A stretch of DNA of 31,652 bases from JBFHRE01 sp036745195 (GTDB taxonomy: Bacteria > Actinomycetota > Acidimicrobiia > Spongiisociales > ZC4RG35). The DNA lies in the NCBI GenBank assembly GCA_036745195.1, contig DAIOGO010000016.1, positions 1 through 31,652 on the forward strand, read 5' to 3'. This document shows positions 8,896 to 16,872 of this stretch, in pieces. Each line of letters begins with the position of its first letter. Position 1 is the stretch's first letter. The notes under the pieces are model-generated. The model searched no databases, was not told the origin of the DNA, and was given only the letters and a program-made list of their open reading frames with translations. Both the position numbers and the translations under genes were made by a program.

Positions 8896-9461
8896 CGCGC
8901 CAGTTCCTTGAGGGCTTGTCTGACCTGCTCGGCGATGGGCAGATTCGCATCCACCATTGGCGTCACCGAGCGGATCTCGGCGGGGGCGTATCCGAGGCTC
9001 TCGAGGGCCTCGCGCAACTGGGCGGCGGGACTGTCGCCGGCCAGGACGTCTGCCTCCAGATCGGCCAGGCGAGGCTTGAGATCGAGGATGATCTTCTGGG
9101 CCGAGCGCCGTCCGATTCCCGGCACCTGGACCAGCGAATCGACGTCTTCTGCCGCCACCATCCGGCGGAGGGCGTCGGCCGAGAACGAGCCGAGCATCGC
9201 CAGCGCCACCTTGGGTCCCACCCCCTGGGCAGTGAGCAGGGTACGAAACAGGTCACGGTCGGCCTCGGTCGGGAAGCCGAAGAGATTCATGGCGTCCTCG
9301 CGCACATGCAGGTGGGTCCACACCACCGTCCGGTCGCCCGGTCCACCAAGCCCGGCGGCGACCTTGGCAGTCACCGAGATCTCGTATCCCACCCCGGCGA
9401 CGTCGACGAGGAGCCGTTCTCCCCGGATCGACACCAGCGAACCCGCCAGCCTCCCGATCAT
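8892..9461 (-). CDS. ruvA: Holliday junction DNA helicase subunit RuvA
   Basis: Tetrameric junction-recognition protein that loads RuvB. The 189-aa product begins MIGRLAGSLVSIRGERLLVDVAGVGYEI, the domain I beta barrel. It then has tandem helix-hairpin-helix elements (LLTAQGVGPKVALAML and VPGIGRRSAQKIILDLK) that contact DNA. The C-terminal three-helix RuvB-binding domain (LREALESLGYAPAEIRSV) closes it. It overlaps ruvC upstream and ruvB downstream by 4 nt each, which indicates coupled translation of all three. There is nothing unusual for the family. Confidence 0.96.
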   Translation of the reverse strand: MIGRLAGSLVSIRGERLLVDVAGVGYEISVTAKVAAGLGGPGDRTVVWTHLHVREDAMNLFGFPTEADRDLFRTLLTAQGVGPKVALAMLGSFSADALRRMVAAEDVDSLVQVPGIGRRSAQKIILDLKPRLADLEADVLAGDSPAAQLREALESLGYAPAEIRSVTPMVDANLPIAEQVRQALKELAR

Positions 9462-9937
9462 CGGGGGCCGACCGACATCATCTGGAGGTGACAGAGAGCC
9501 ACCGCCAGGGCATCGGCGGCATCCGCCGGGTATTCGGCCAGCGCCAGACCCAGCCGCCGGGTCACCATCGTCTGGACCATCTTCTTGTCGGCCCGTCCGT
9601 CGCCGGTGACCGCCAGCTTGACCGCGGTGGGGGAATGCTCGAAGACGGGGATCCCGGCCTTGGCCGCCGCCAGCAGCGCGATCCCCGAGGCCCGACCGAC
9701 CGCCACCGCTGTCTGGAGGTTGCGGTTGGTGAACACTCGCTCGATCGCCATCACGTCAGGCCGGTACTCGACGATCACCCCGGTCAGGTCGTCGAAGAGC
9801 TCAGCAAGGCGAACCGAGGTGTCGGCGCCCGGCTCGGTGGCGATCACCCCCACCGCCTCGGTCCGGGGCGGATGCCCGCCGCGCACCAGGCCATAGCCGG
9901 TGCGGGTCAGACCAGGGTCGATGCCGAGTACGAACAT
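9458..9937 (-). CDS. ruvC: Crossover junction endodeoxyribonuclease RuvC
   Basis: Holliday junction resolvase that nicks symmetrically placed strands of the four-way junction. The 159-aa product has the RNase H-like acidic tetrad: D7 in VLGIDPGL, E66 in VMAIERVF, and D139/D142 in PADAADALAVALCH. NRNLQTAVAVGRASG is also typical. ATG 9937 begins right at the conserved MFVLGIDPG. It is the first gene of the ruvCAB trio and lies 49 bp after yebC, a conserved neighbour. The catalytic set is complete, so an active enzyme is expected. Confidence 0.96.
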   Translation of the reverse strand: MFVLGIDPGLTRTGYGLVRGGHPPRTEAVGVIATEPGADTSVRLAELFDDLTGVIVEYRPDVMAIERVFTNRNLQTAVAVGRASGIALLAAAKAGIPVFEHSPTAVKLAVTGDGRADKKMVQTMVTRRLGLALAEYPADAADALAVALCHLQMMSVGPR

Positions 9938-9986
9938 GTGTTTGGTCGAGGGTACCGCGCCACCGGGGAGATTGGCAGCATCCCCG

Positions 9987-10730
9987 TCAATCCTCGACCA
10001 GCGCCGCCATCACCTCATCGTCCATGTCGTAGTTGGCATAGACGGTCTGCACGTCGTCGAGGTCCTCCAGCGCGTCCACCAGCCTCAGCACCTTGGCCGC
10101 CGTCGAGGCGTCGACCTGGATGGTGGTTCGGGGCATCTGGTGGATCTCGCTCGACTCCACCGCAATTCCCGCCGCGCTGAGGGCGGCCGACACCGACTGG
10201 ACGTGAGAGGGGTCGGTGATCACCTCGTGAACGTCACCAGTGGAGCGGATGTCCTCTGCCCCCGCATCCAGCGCCGCCATCATCACCGTGTCCTCGCTCC
10301 CGGTGGCCATGATCTGGCCCTTCGCCTCGAACAGGTAGGCGACCGAACCCGGCTCGCCGAGCGCCCCATGGTTGCGGGTGAAGGCGGAGCGAACGTCGGA
10401 GGCGGCCCGGTTGCGATTGTCGGTGAGGATTTGGACGAAGAAGGCCACTCCCCCGGCTCCGTAGCCTTCGTACCAGTACTCGTCGTAATGGACTCCCTCG
10501 AGTTCACCCGAGCCCCGTTTGATGGCCCGTTCGATGTTGTCGGCCGGAACCGAGTTGGCCTTGGCCTTGGCCACCGCCTGGGCGAGAGCATTGTTACCGG
10601 CAACACTCGGCCCTCCTTCCCGGGCGGCGACTTCGATCGCCTTGACGAGCTTGGCGAACAGCTTGCCGCGACGAGCGTCGTTGGCGCCCTTCTTGCGCTT
10701 GATGGTTGCCCATTTGGAATGTCCGGACAC
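9987..10730 (-). CDS. yebC: YebC/PmpR-family (TACO1-like) protein
   Basis: The 247-aa product opens with the family signature SGHSKWATIKRKKGANDARRGKLF and contains AVAKAKANSVPADNIERAIKRG and YEGYGAGGVAFFVQILTDNRNRAASDVRSAF. Family members were annotated as transcriptional regulators; later work on YebC/TACO1 proteins supports a role in translation of difficult, for example proline-rich, sequences. Either way it is a cytosolic nucleic-acid-associated protein. The start is GTG at 10730, directly abutting the pdxT stop. It lies between pdxT and ruvC, the order seen in mycobacteria (pdxS, pdxT, YebC protein, ruvC). Confidence 0.94.
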   Translation of the reverse strand: MSGHSKWATIKRKKGANDARRGKLFAKLVKAIEVAAREGGPSVAGNNALAQAVAKAKANSVPADNIERAIKRGSGELEGVHYDEYWYEGYGAGGVAFFVQILTDNRNRAASDVRSAFTRNHGALGEPGSVAYLFEAKGQIMATGSEDTVMMAALDAGAEDIRSTGDVHEVITDPSHVQSVSAALSAAGIAVESSEIHQMPRTTIQVDASTAAKVLRLVDALEDLDDVQTVYANYDMDDEVMAALVED

Positions 10731-11309
10731 CTATGACTCCGTTTCGATGAGATCGAGCAACATCCGATGGATCCTCAGATCCTCCGTCAATTCGGGATGG
10801 AAGGAGGTGGCGATGATGTTCCCTTGTCGCACCATCACGGGATGGTCCCGAACGGTGGCAAGCACATCGACCGAGTCGCCCACCTTGGCCACCCACGGAG
10901 CACGGATGAACACCGCATGGAACGGATCATCGAAGCCCTCGACGTCGAGGTCTGTTTCGAAGGACTCGTTCTGGCGTCCGAAGGCGTTGCGCTTGACCAC
11001 CACGTCGAGCACGCCGAGCAAAGGCTGCTCGCCCTCGGTCAGGGAGATCGATGCGAAGATCATGCCGGCGCAGGTCCCATAGGTCGGGAGCCCCGCCCCG
11101 ATGGCCGCCCGCAGCGGCTCGATGAGGCCAAAGCGGACCGCCAGTTTGCCGATGGTGGTCGATTCGCCACCGGGGAGGACGATCCCGTCGATCCCCTCCA
11201 GGTCGGCGGGGAGACGAATCTCCCTCACCTCGGCTCCCAACGCCTTCAGCGCCCGGGAGTGCTCCCGGAAGTCACCCTGGAGGGCGAGAACGCCGACGGT
11301 CGATCCCAA
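10731..11309 (-). CDS. pdxT: Pyridoxal 5'-phosphate synthase glutaminase subunit PdxT
   Basis: Class I glutaminase that supplies ammonia to PdxS. Counted from the chosen start it is 192 aa. The core STVGVLALQGDFREH is followed by LPGGESTT (45-52), the nucleophile C80 in YGTCAGM, and His/Glu in SFHPELTED (H171, E173), so the triad is complete. No ATG or GTG fits the family N-terminus. The TTG at 11309, 4 nt past the pdxS stop with a modest GGTGAA upstream, gives the expected MGSTVGVLALQGD. A longer in-frame reading would overlap pdxS by more than 100 nt and is rejected. It is translationally coupled to pdxS. Confidence 0.93.
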   Translation of the reverse strand: MGSTVGVLALQGDFREHSRALKALGAEVREIRLPADLEGIDGIVLPGGESTTIGKLAVRFGLIEPLRAAIGAGLPTYGTCAGMIFASISLTEGEQPLLGVLDVVVKRNAFGRQNESFETDLDVEGFDDPFHAVFIRAPWVAKVGDSVDVLATVRDHPVMVRQGNIIATSFHPELTEDLRIHRMLLDLIETES

Positions 11310-11313
11310 ACGT

Positions 11314-12195
11314 TCACCAACCGCGCCGGGCGAGCTTCTCCGCCTCGCCCAACGAGTCGATCTCGAGGCCGGGCATCGCTTTGCCCAACCCCTGGGAGAC
11401 CTTGGCGACCACATCGGGGTTCTCCCAGTTGGTGGTGGCATCGACGATCGCCCGGGCGAAGAGGGCCGGGTTGGAGCTCTTGAAGATCCCCGATCCGACG
11501 AAGACCCCGTCGCAACCCAGCGCCATCATGAGGGCGGCGTCGGCCGGGGTGGCGATGCCACCGGCGGCGAAGTTGACGACCGGCAGCTTGCCGGTGGCGG
11601 CGATCTCCTTGACGAGTTCGTAAGGGGCCTGGAGGTCTCGTGCGGCGGTCATCAACTGCTCGGGACCGAGGGTCGTCAGGCGCCCGATCTCATTGGTCAT
11701 CGCCCGCATGTGGCGGACTGCCTCGACCACGTTCCCGGTGCCTGCCTCACCCTTCGTCCTGATCATGGCCGCACCCTCGCCGATCCGGCGTAGGGCTTCG
11801 CCCAGGTTGCGGGCGCCACAGACGAAGGGCGTGGTGAACGCCCACTTGTCGATGTGATGTTCCTCGTCGGCCGGAGTGAGCACCTCTGACTCGTCGATGT
11901 AGTCGATGTCGAGAGCCTGCAGCACCCGCGCCTCGAGAAAGTGCCCGATACGGGCCTTGGCCATGACCGGAATCGAGACCATCTGCTGAATGCCGATGAT
12001 CATCTCGGGATCCGACATCCGCGCCACGCCCCCGTCTTTGCGGATATCCGATGGCACGCGCTCGAGTGCCATCACCGCAACGGCGCCGGCGTCCTCGGCG
12101 ATCTTGGCCTGTTCGGGATCTACGACGTCCATGATGACGCCGCCCTTGAGCATGTCGGCCAGGCCTCGCTTGACCAGATCTGTTCCTCGTTCCAT
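11314..12195 (-). CDS. pdxS: Pyridoxal 5'-phosphate synthase subunit PdxS
   Basis: TIM-barrel lyase that builds PLP from ribose 5-phosphate, glyceraldehyde 3-phosphate and ammonia (the DXP-independent route). It is 293 aa, nearly identical in length to known PdxS. It includes GVIMDVVDPEQAKIAEDAGAVAVMALERVPSDIR, a Schiff-base lysine region IPVMAKARIGHF (K80) and the RTKGEAGTG loop with the second lysine. Two close ATGs exist; ATG 12195 has AAGGAG 6 nt upstream, whereas the one at 12201 touches that ribosome-binding site, so 12195 is preferred. It is followed by pdxT after 4 nt. Forty bp separate it from the upstream glycosyltransferase. Confidence 0.97.
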   Translation of the reverse strand: MERGTDLVKRGLADMLKGGVIMDVVDPEQAKIAEDAGAVAVMALERVPSDIRKDGGVARMSDPEMIIGIQQMVSIPVMAKARIGHFLEARVLQALDIDYIDESEVLTPADEEHHIDKWAFTTPFVCGARNLGEALRRIGEGAAMIRTKGEAGTGNVVEAVRHMRAMTNEIGRLTTLGPEQLMTAARDLQAPYELVKEIAATGKLPVVNFAAGGIATPADAALMMALGCDGVFVGSGIFKSSNPALFARAIVDATTNWENPDVVAKVSQGLGKAMPGLEIDSLGEAEKLARRGW

Positions 12196-12235
12196 CGCCA
12201 TCTCCTTCTCCCCCAATGGTACTGGAGTCGGACCT

Positions 12236-13267
12236 TCACCCAATTCCGAGTGCTCGTCGATAGGCCTCGATGTACCCGGCCGACACGACCGGCCAGTCGA
12301 ATGCCTCGACCTGGTTTTCGCCACGTCGGCGCATGAGCGCCAACTCTTCCGGTGTTCGGATCAGCCGGACGAGGGTGAGGGCCAAGCTCTTCACGTCTCC
12401 GGGCGGGATCAGAATCGCCGCGTCTCCCAGTGCTTCACGGAATCCGGGAAGGTCGCTAGCCACCACCACCGCTCCGGCCGCCAGTGCCTCGATCCCGACG
12501 ATTCCGAAGCTCTCCCCGCCCAGGTTGGGGGTGACCAACAATGTCGACGACGCCAGCATCCGGCGCTTTTCATCCTCGTCGACCCGCCCCAGGAATCGAA
12601 CCGAGGGAATCGACTCGGACCGTCGAGCCCCGATCACCACCAGCTCCGCCTCGGGAATCGCCCCGACCACGTACGGCCACGCCGCCAGCAGGACATCGAG
12701 GCCCTTGCGCGGCTCATCTCTGCCCAGGAACGCCACCCGGTTGGCGAACCGCTCGGTGGCGACCCGATAGGACCCGACATCGATTCCGTTGGGGACGATC
12801 GACACGCTATCCCAGGGGAGGGCTCCCGCCGCCGCCCGGCTGACCGCGGTCAGGACCCCGGACGGCCGTGGCCAGAACCTTCCCAGCACCCGGTAGGCGC
12901 GCCGAACCGCCGGCCCGGGATCGGCATGGAACGTGAGAACCCGGTTGGTACCGGCCGTTCGCAGGCCGCACCATCCGGCCAGAGGCATCAACGGCTCGTG
13001 GACGTGGACGACATCGACGCCGGACAGCGCCTCTCTTGCCCGCTGGAACCCTCGCGGGTCGACCATGATCGGGACGGTCGATCCATTGGCTTCGACCCGG
13101 ATCACATCGCCCAGGCGGACCACGCCCTCCGCGGCCGGGGAACTGGATGGCCCTACCACCACCACCTCGTGATCGTCCTTCCTCAACCGGTCGGCCAGTC
13201 CCGCCACCTGGTGCTGGACCCCACCCGGGGCGGCGAGGTCGTAGGGACAGACGAGACCGACTCTCAC
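12236..13267 (-). CDS. pimA: PimA-like phosphatidylinositol alpha-mannosyltransferase (GT4)
   Basis: GT-B glycosyltransferase expected to put the first mannose from GDP-mannose on phosphatidylinositol at the inner membrane face. The 343-aa product starts MRVGLVCPYDLAAPGGVQHQV, matching PimA's N-terminus with the PGGVQ nucleotide loop. It has VVHVHEPLMP, the phosphate-binding GRDEPRKGLDVL, and the EX7E pair in GGESFGIVGIEALAAG. Context supports PimA rather than a generic GT4: it directly follows a PatA-like acyltransferase and a PI-phosphate synthase-like gene, as in mycobacteria. The GTG start at 13267 overlaps the upstream stop (GTGA). The substrate is inferred from family and neighbours. 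Confidence 0.86.
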   Translation of the reverse strand: MRVGLVCPYDLAAPGGVQHQVAGLADRLRKDDHEVVVVGPSSSPAAEGVVRLGDVIRVEANGSTVPIMVDPRGFQRAREALSGVDVVHVHEPLMPLAGWCGLRTAGTNRVLTFHADPGPAVRRAYRVLGRFWPRPSGVLTAVSRAAAGALPWDSVSIVPNGIDVGSYRVATERFANRVAFLGRDEPRKGLDVLLAAWPYVVGAIPEAELVVIGARRSESIPSVRFLGRVDEDEKRRMLASSTLLVTPNLGGESFGIVGIEALAAGAVVVASDLPGFREALGDAAILIPPGDVKSLALTLVRLIRTPEELALMRRRGENQVEAFDWPVVSAGYIEAYRRALGIG

Positions 13268-14148
13268 ACCGCCAACCGATCACTCGGCCAGTTCGGCTGA
13301 AGGAGATGCCACTGCTCGGGCGCCTGCCGGATCAACTCCTCCAATTCGCGAGCGAGTTGCTGTGCTCCCCGGCGCAAGTCCTCGGCTCGATCTTCGGATC
13401 GGGAGAGGATCAACGCCGGCCTGACGACGACGTGGTGGCCGGCGCCCTCGTCGAAATACGCTCCGACCGGGAAGAGGGCCGCTCCGGTTCGCAGGGCGAG
13501 GGCAACCGGTCCGGCCGGCAGGGTCGTTCGCTCGCCAAAGAACTCGACCTCCACCCCCCGGCCCTTGATGTCGCGGTCACACACCAGCGCCACCCCACCG
13601 TTGCGGCCGAGTACCGCCTCCAATTCCCGCATCACCTGGGCCTGGCCGGTGGCCAGGACGATCCCGATCCCCATGCTCCGGCGGAGCCGGACGAACCAGT
13701 CGCGGATGTGCCGGTTGTCCAGGTTCTCTGCCACTGCCACCAGCTCCATCTGCAGCTGATCGGCGATGGGACCGGCGAACTCCCAGTTCCCGAGGTGTGG
13801 GAGGGCGAAGATCATGCCCCGTCCCTCGGCCTGAGCCGCCCGGATCCGGTCGAGACCCGTGACGACGGTCGTCTCCTCGATCTGGCGCCGACGGCGAGGC
13901 CGCACCCAGAACGCCTCCGCCCAGTAGCGACCGTATCCGGCGAAGACCGAACGGACCGCTCCCCGCCGCCGATCGGCCGGGATCCCCAGCCGGGCGGCGT
14001 GGCGGGTGACCATCGTGCGTCGAGCCGGCATGAACACCGACCCGAGAACTGCGACCCAGGCCCCAACCCGTTGGGCGACGGGGAGCGGGAGCAGGGCGAA
14101 CCACCACCCGGCCGCTCGGAGCATCAGATACCCGAGCCGGTGCCTCAC
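13264..14148 (-). CDS. PatA-like phosphatidylinositol mannoside acyltransferase
   Basis: Member of the lysophospholipid acyltransferase (LpxL/HtrB, PatA) family. The 294-aa product carries the catalytic HX4E motif in LPHLGNWEFAG (H118, E123) and a hydrophobic N-terminus (LRAAGWWFALLPLPVAQRVGAWVAVLG) likely to anchor it to the membrane. In mycobacteria the homologue between pgsA1 and pimA (PatA) acylates the 6-position of a PIM mannose, and the same position here suggests the same job. The start is GTG 14148, which makes a 4-nt GTGA overlap with the pgsA stop; a further 24 in-frame residues upstream would overlap pgsA and lack family similarity. The acyl acceptor is inferred. Confidence 0.85.
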   Translation of the reverse strand: MRHRLGYLMLRAAGWWFALLPLPVAQRVGAWVAVLGSVFMPARRTMVTRHAARLGIPADRRRGAVRSVFAGYGRYWAEAFWVRPRRRRQIEETTVVTGLDRIRAAQAEGRGMIFALPHLGNWEFAGPIADQLQMELVAVAENLDNRHIRDWFVRLRRSMGIGIVLATGQAQVMRELEAVLGRNGGVALVCDRDIKGRGVEVEFFGERTTLPAGPVALALRTGAALFPVGAYFDEGAGHHVVVRPALILSRSEDRAEDLRRGAQQLARELEELIRQAPEQWHLLQPNWPSDRLAV

Positions 14149-14717
14149 GTCTCGATGGAGCGATAGGTGGTCCAGAACCGCTGGCCCACCGTGAACCACG
14201 ACGAGGCCATCAGAAGCCACATGATCGGGGCGATCAGCCCTGTGAGCAGCGCGATCGCAACCAGCAGAACTCGCTCCGCTCTCCCCATCAGGCCGCCCCG
14301 CCCGTCCAGGCCCTCGGCCTCCGCCTTGGCCCGGATGTAGGGAATCATCAGCCCACCGGCCAGGGACAGCATCGCCAGCAACAGGATGGTGGCGTCGTCC
14401 CGATTGGCGACGGCCACCGCGGTCAAGACGGCCACCTCACCAAGCCGGTCGACACCGGCGTCGAGAAAGGCACCCCGGGCCGTCACCCGGTTGGCGGCCC
14501 GAGCGACCGAGCCGTCGAGCCCGTCGATGGCCGATCCGATCAGGAACACGATTCCCCCGAAGACCGGACGGTCGATTCCCACCAGGACGGCGCCGGCCAA
14601 GGCCACGACCAGTCCAAGCAGGGTGACGAAGGTGGGACCCACCCCCATCCGCACCAGGAACCGCCCGATCGGCTCGAGGATTCCCTGGACGTGAGGGCGG
14701 ACGCGTAGGTCGATCAC
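14145..14717 (-). CDS. pgsA: CDP-alcohol phosphatidyltransferase, probable phosphatidylinositol phosphate synthase
   Basis: Integral membrane enzyme that condenses CDP-diacylglycerol with an alcohol. The 190-aa protein has several TM segments and a perfect CDP-OH signature, D65-G-x-D68-G-x2-A-R73-x8-G82-x3-D86-x3-D90, which coordinates metals. The alcohol is most likely inositol 1-phosphate because the next two genes are PIM-pathway enzymes, as at mycobacterial pgsA1; phosphatidylglycerophosphate synthase is the main alternative. The start is GTG 14717. It is the first gene of the long minus-strand run and is divergent from the EF-G2 gene across 82 bp, so promoters for both should lie at 14718-14799. 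Confidence 0.87.
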   Translation of the reverse strand: MIDLRVRPHVQGILEPIGRFLVRMGVGPTFVTLLGLVVALAGAVLVGIDRPVFGGIVFLIGSAIDGLDGSVARAANRVTARGAFLDAGVDRLGEVAVLTAVAVANRDDATILLLAMLSLAGGLMIPYIRAKAEAEGLDGRGGLMGRAERVLLVAIALLTGLIAPIMWLLMASSWFTVGQRFWTTYRSIET

Positions 14718-14772
14718 GATCCGGTGACGTTACACGCCCGATCGCTCCGGAACGGCCGACCCGGAGGGCGGG

Positions 14773-14778
14773 TAGAGT
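14773..14778 (+). promoter_or_regulatory. Candidate -10 element of the EF-G2 / citrate synthase unit
   Basis: TAGAGT fits the actinobacterial TANNNT -10 pattern and lies 21 nt before the ATG in the 82-bp divergent spacer. It would give a leader of about 15 nt containing GGAGG. No clear -35 box is visible. This is inference only. Confidence 0.3.
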
Positions 14779-14799
14779 CGCTTTTTCGTCCATGGAGGT

Positions 14800-16854
14800 A
14801 TGCGCTTGAACCCCGAACATATTCGCAATGTGGCGTTGGTTGGCCATGGCGGATCCGGGAAGACCACCCTGGCCGAGGCCCTGCTGTTCGTGGCAGGAGC
14901 CACCACCCGACAGGGTTCGGTCGACAACGGAACGTCGATCCTCGACTACGAACCAGAGGAGCAGGCCCGCAACATCTCGATCAACATGGCCGTGGCCTCC
15001 ATCGACTGGAGCGGCCATCGGATCAACATCATCGATACCCCCGGATATGCCGACTTCGCCGGCGACGCCCGCGCCGCCCTCCGGGCCGCCGACCTCGCCC
15101 TGTTCGTCGTGTCCGCCGTCGACGGCGTGGAGGTTGGAACCGAGCTGATGTGGAGGGCCGCCGCCGAGGAGGGTATCCCCCGGGCGATCTTCATCAACAA
15201 ACTCGACCGGGAGCGTGCGTCGTTCGACCGCACCCTGGAGCAACTGCGCGAGGTGTTCGGGAAGAAGGTCGCTCCGATCCAGATTCCGGTCGGAGAAGAG
15301 GCCTCCCTGGTCGGGATGGCCCGGGTGGTCTCCAGCAGGGTCTACATCTACGACCCCGGTGCCACCCGGGGAACCTTGACGGAGGAGGTACCACCGGCGG
15401 TGGCGACGATGCTCTCGGCAACCCACACCTCACTCATCGAATCGGTCGTCGAGCACGACGAAGCCTTGATGGAGGCGTATTTCGAGGGGAAGGAGCCAAA
15501 CCGGGAAACGGTCATCCGAACCGTGCACCAGGGGATGCTCACCGCCGACATCTTCCCGGTGTTGGTGGGATCGGCCGCCCGGTTGATCGGGGTGGACACG
15601 CTCGCCGAGTTCCTGGTCGACTTCGCCCCCAATCCCCTCGAGCGCACGGTTCCACCCCTGACCGAGGGGAACCTGTCCGTCTCACCAACCGGCCCGGTGG
15701 TTGCCACTGTCGTCAAGACCATCTCCGATCCGTTCGTGGGCAAGGTGTCGGTGATCCGGGTCCTGTCCGGATCGATCAAGAGAGATGACGTCCTCGCCTT
15801 CTCCACCGGCGGCCAGGCGAGGATGCACAACCTGTTCCATCTGCAGGGCCGGGACCACACCGACACGAGCTCCATCATCTGCGGCGACATCGCCGCCATC
15901 GCCAAGGTCGATGAAGCCCTGACCGGCGCCACGATCCACTCGCCAGGGCACAACATCACGCTTGCGCCGATCGACTACCCGAAGCCGGTCATGGAGATCG
16001 CCATCACCCCTCACTCCAATCAGGACGAGGACAAGCTGTCGACTGCCCTCGCCCGGATCCTGGAGGAGGATCCCACGCTCTCGGTAGAGCATCGAGCCGA
16101 GACCAACGAGACCATCCTCTCGGGTCTGGGAGACGCCCACCTCGATGTGACCATCCAGAAGATCGCCAGGAAGTTCGGGGTCCACGTCGACACCGCCCCC
16201 GCCCGCATCCCGTACCGAGAGACGATCACCACCACTGCCGAGGCCGAGGGGAAACACAAGAAGCAGTCAGGCGGACGGGGCCAGTTCGCGGTGGCGGTGG
16301 TTCGATTTGCCCCCTTGCCCCGGGGCGCCGGGTATGAGTACATCGACTCGATCAAGGGCGGCACCATCCCCCGTCAGTTCATCCCGGCGGTCGACAAAGG
16401 CGTCCAGGAGGCGCTGACCAGGGGAATCGTGGCCGGATACCCGGTCGTCGATATCGCCGCGGAGGTGCTGGACGGCAAGTTCCACTCGGTCGACTCGGAC
16501 GAACTGAGCTTCCGGATGGCGGGAATCCAGGCCGTCAAGGCCGCCGCCGCCGCCCTCCGCCCGGTGCTCCTCGAGCCGATCATGCGGATGACGGTGCGGG
16601 TTCCGGAAGACCACACCGGGGATATCATGGGCGACATCAATGCCAAACGCGGACGCGTCCTCGGGATGGACACCGACGGGGTCATGCGAGTGATCACAGC
16701 CGAGGTGCCGATGGCCGAGGTCCAGAGATACGCTGTCGACCTGCGATCGATGACCAGCGGCCGGGGCAACTTCGAGATCACGTTCGATCATTATTCGGAG
16801 GTTCCAAACCAGGAGGCGCAGCGCATCATCGCTGCGGCCGCCAACCACGGGTAG
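14800..16854 (+). CDS. fusA2: Elongation factor G-like GTPase (EF-G2 type)
   Basis: Translational GTPase of the EF-G2 subgroup, paralogous to the canonical translocase. The 684-aa product has G1 GHGGSGKTT, G3 DTPGYADF and G4 NKLD, followed by EF-G domains II-V (SGGRGQFAVAVVRF; LLEPIMRMTVRVPEDHTGDIMGDINAKRGRVLGMD). Mycobacterial EF-G2 binds nucleotides but is reported not to replace EF-G on ribosomes, so its role is open. There is a start ambiguity. GGAGGT (14794-14799) abuts this ATG, which is too close for a normal ribosome-binding site. TTG 14806, two codons in, has ideal 7-nt spacing and gives a start of MNPEHIRNVALVGH. Citrate synthase follows after 18 bp, probably co-transcribed. It is transcribed away from pgsA. 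Confidence 0.92.
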   Translation: MRLNPEHIRNVALVGHGGSGKTTLAEALLFVAGATTRQGSVDNGTSILDYEPEEQARNISINMAVASIDWSGHRINIIDTPGYADFAGDARAALRAADLALFVVSAVDGVEVGTELMWRAAAEEGIPRAIFINKLDRERASFDRTLEQLREVFGKKVAPIQIPVGEEASLVGMARVVSSRVYIYDPGATRGTLTEEVPPAVATMLSATHTSLIESVVEHDEALMEAYFEGKEPNRETVIRTVHQGMLTADIFPVLVGSAARLIGVDTLAEFLVDFAPNPLERTVPPLTEGNLSVSPTGPVVATVVKTISDPFVGKVSVIRVLSGSIKRDDVLAFSTGGQARMHNLFHLQGRDHTDTSSIICGDIAAIAKVDEALTGATIHSPGHNITLAPIDYPKPVMEIAITPHSNQDEDKLSTALARILEEDPTLSVEHRAETNETILSGLGDAHLDVTIQKIARKFGVHVDTAPARIPYRETITTTAEAEGKHKKQSGGRGQFAVAVVRFAPLPRGAGYEYIDSIKGGTIPRQFIPAVDKGVQEALTRGIVAGYPVVDIAAEVLDGKFHSVDSDELSFRMAGIQAVKAAAAALRPVLLEPIMRMTVRVPEDHTGDIMGDINAKRGRVLGMDTDGVMRVITAEVPMAEVQRYAVDLRSMTSGRGNFEITFDHYSEVPNQEAQRIIAAAANHG

Positions 16855-16872
16855 GAAGCAGAGGAGTTGACG

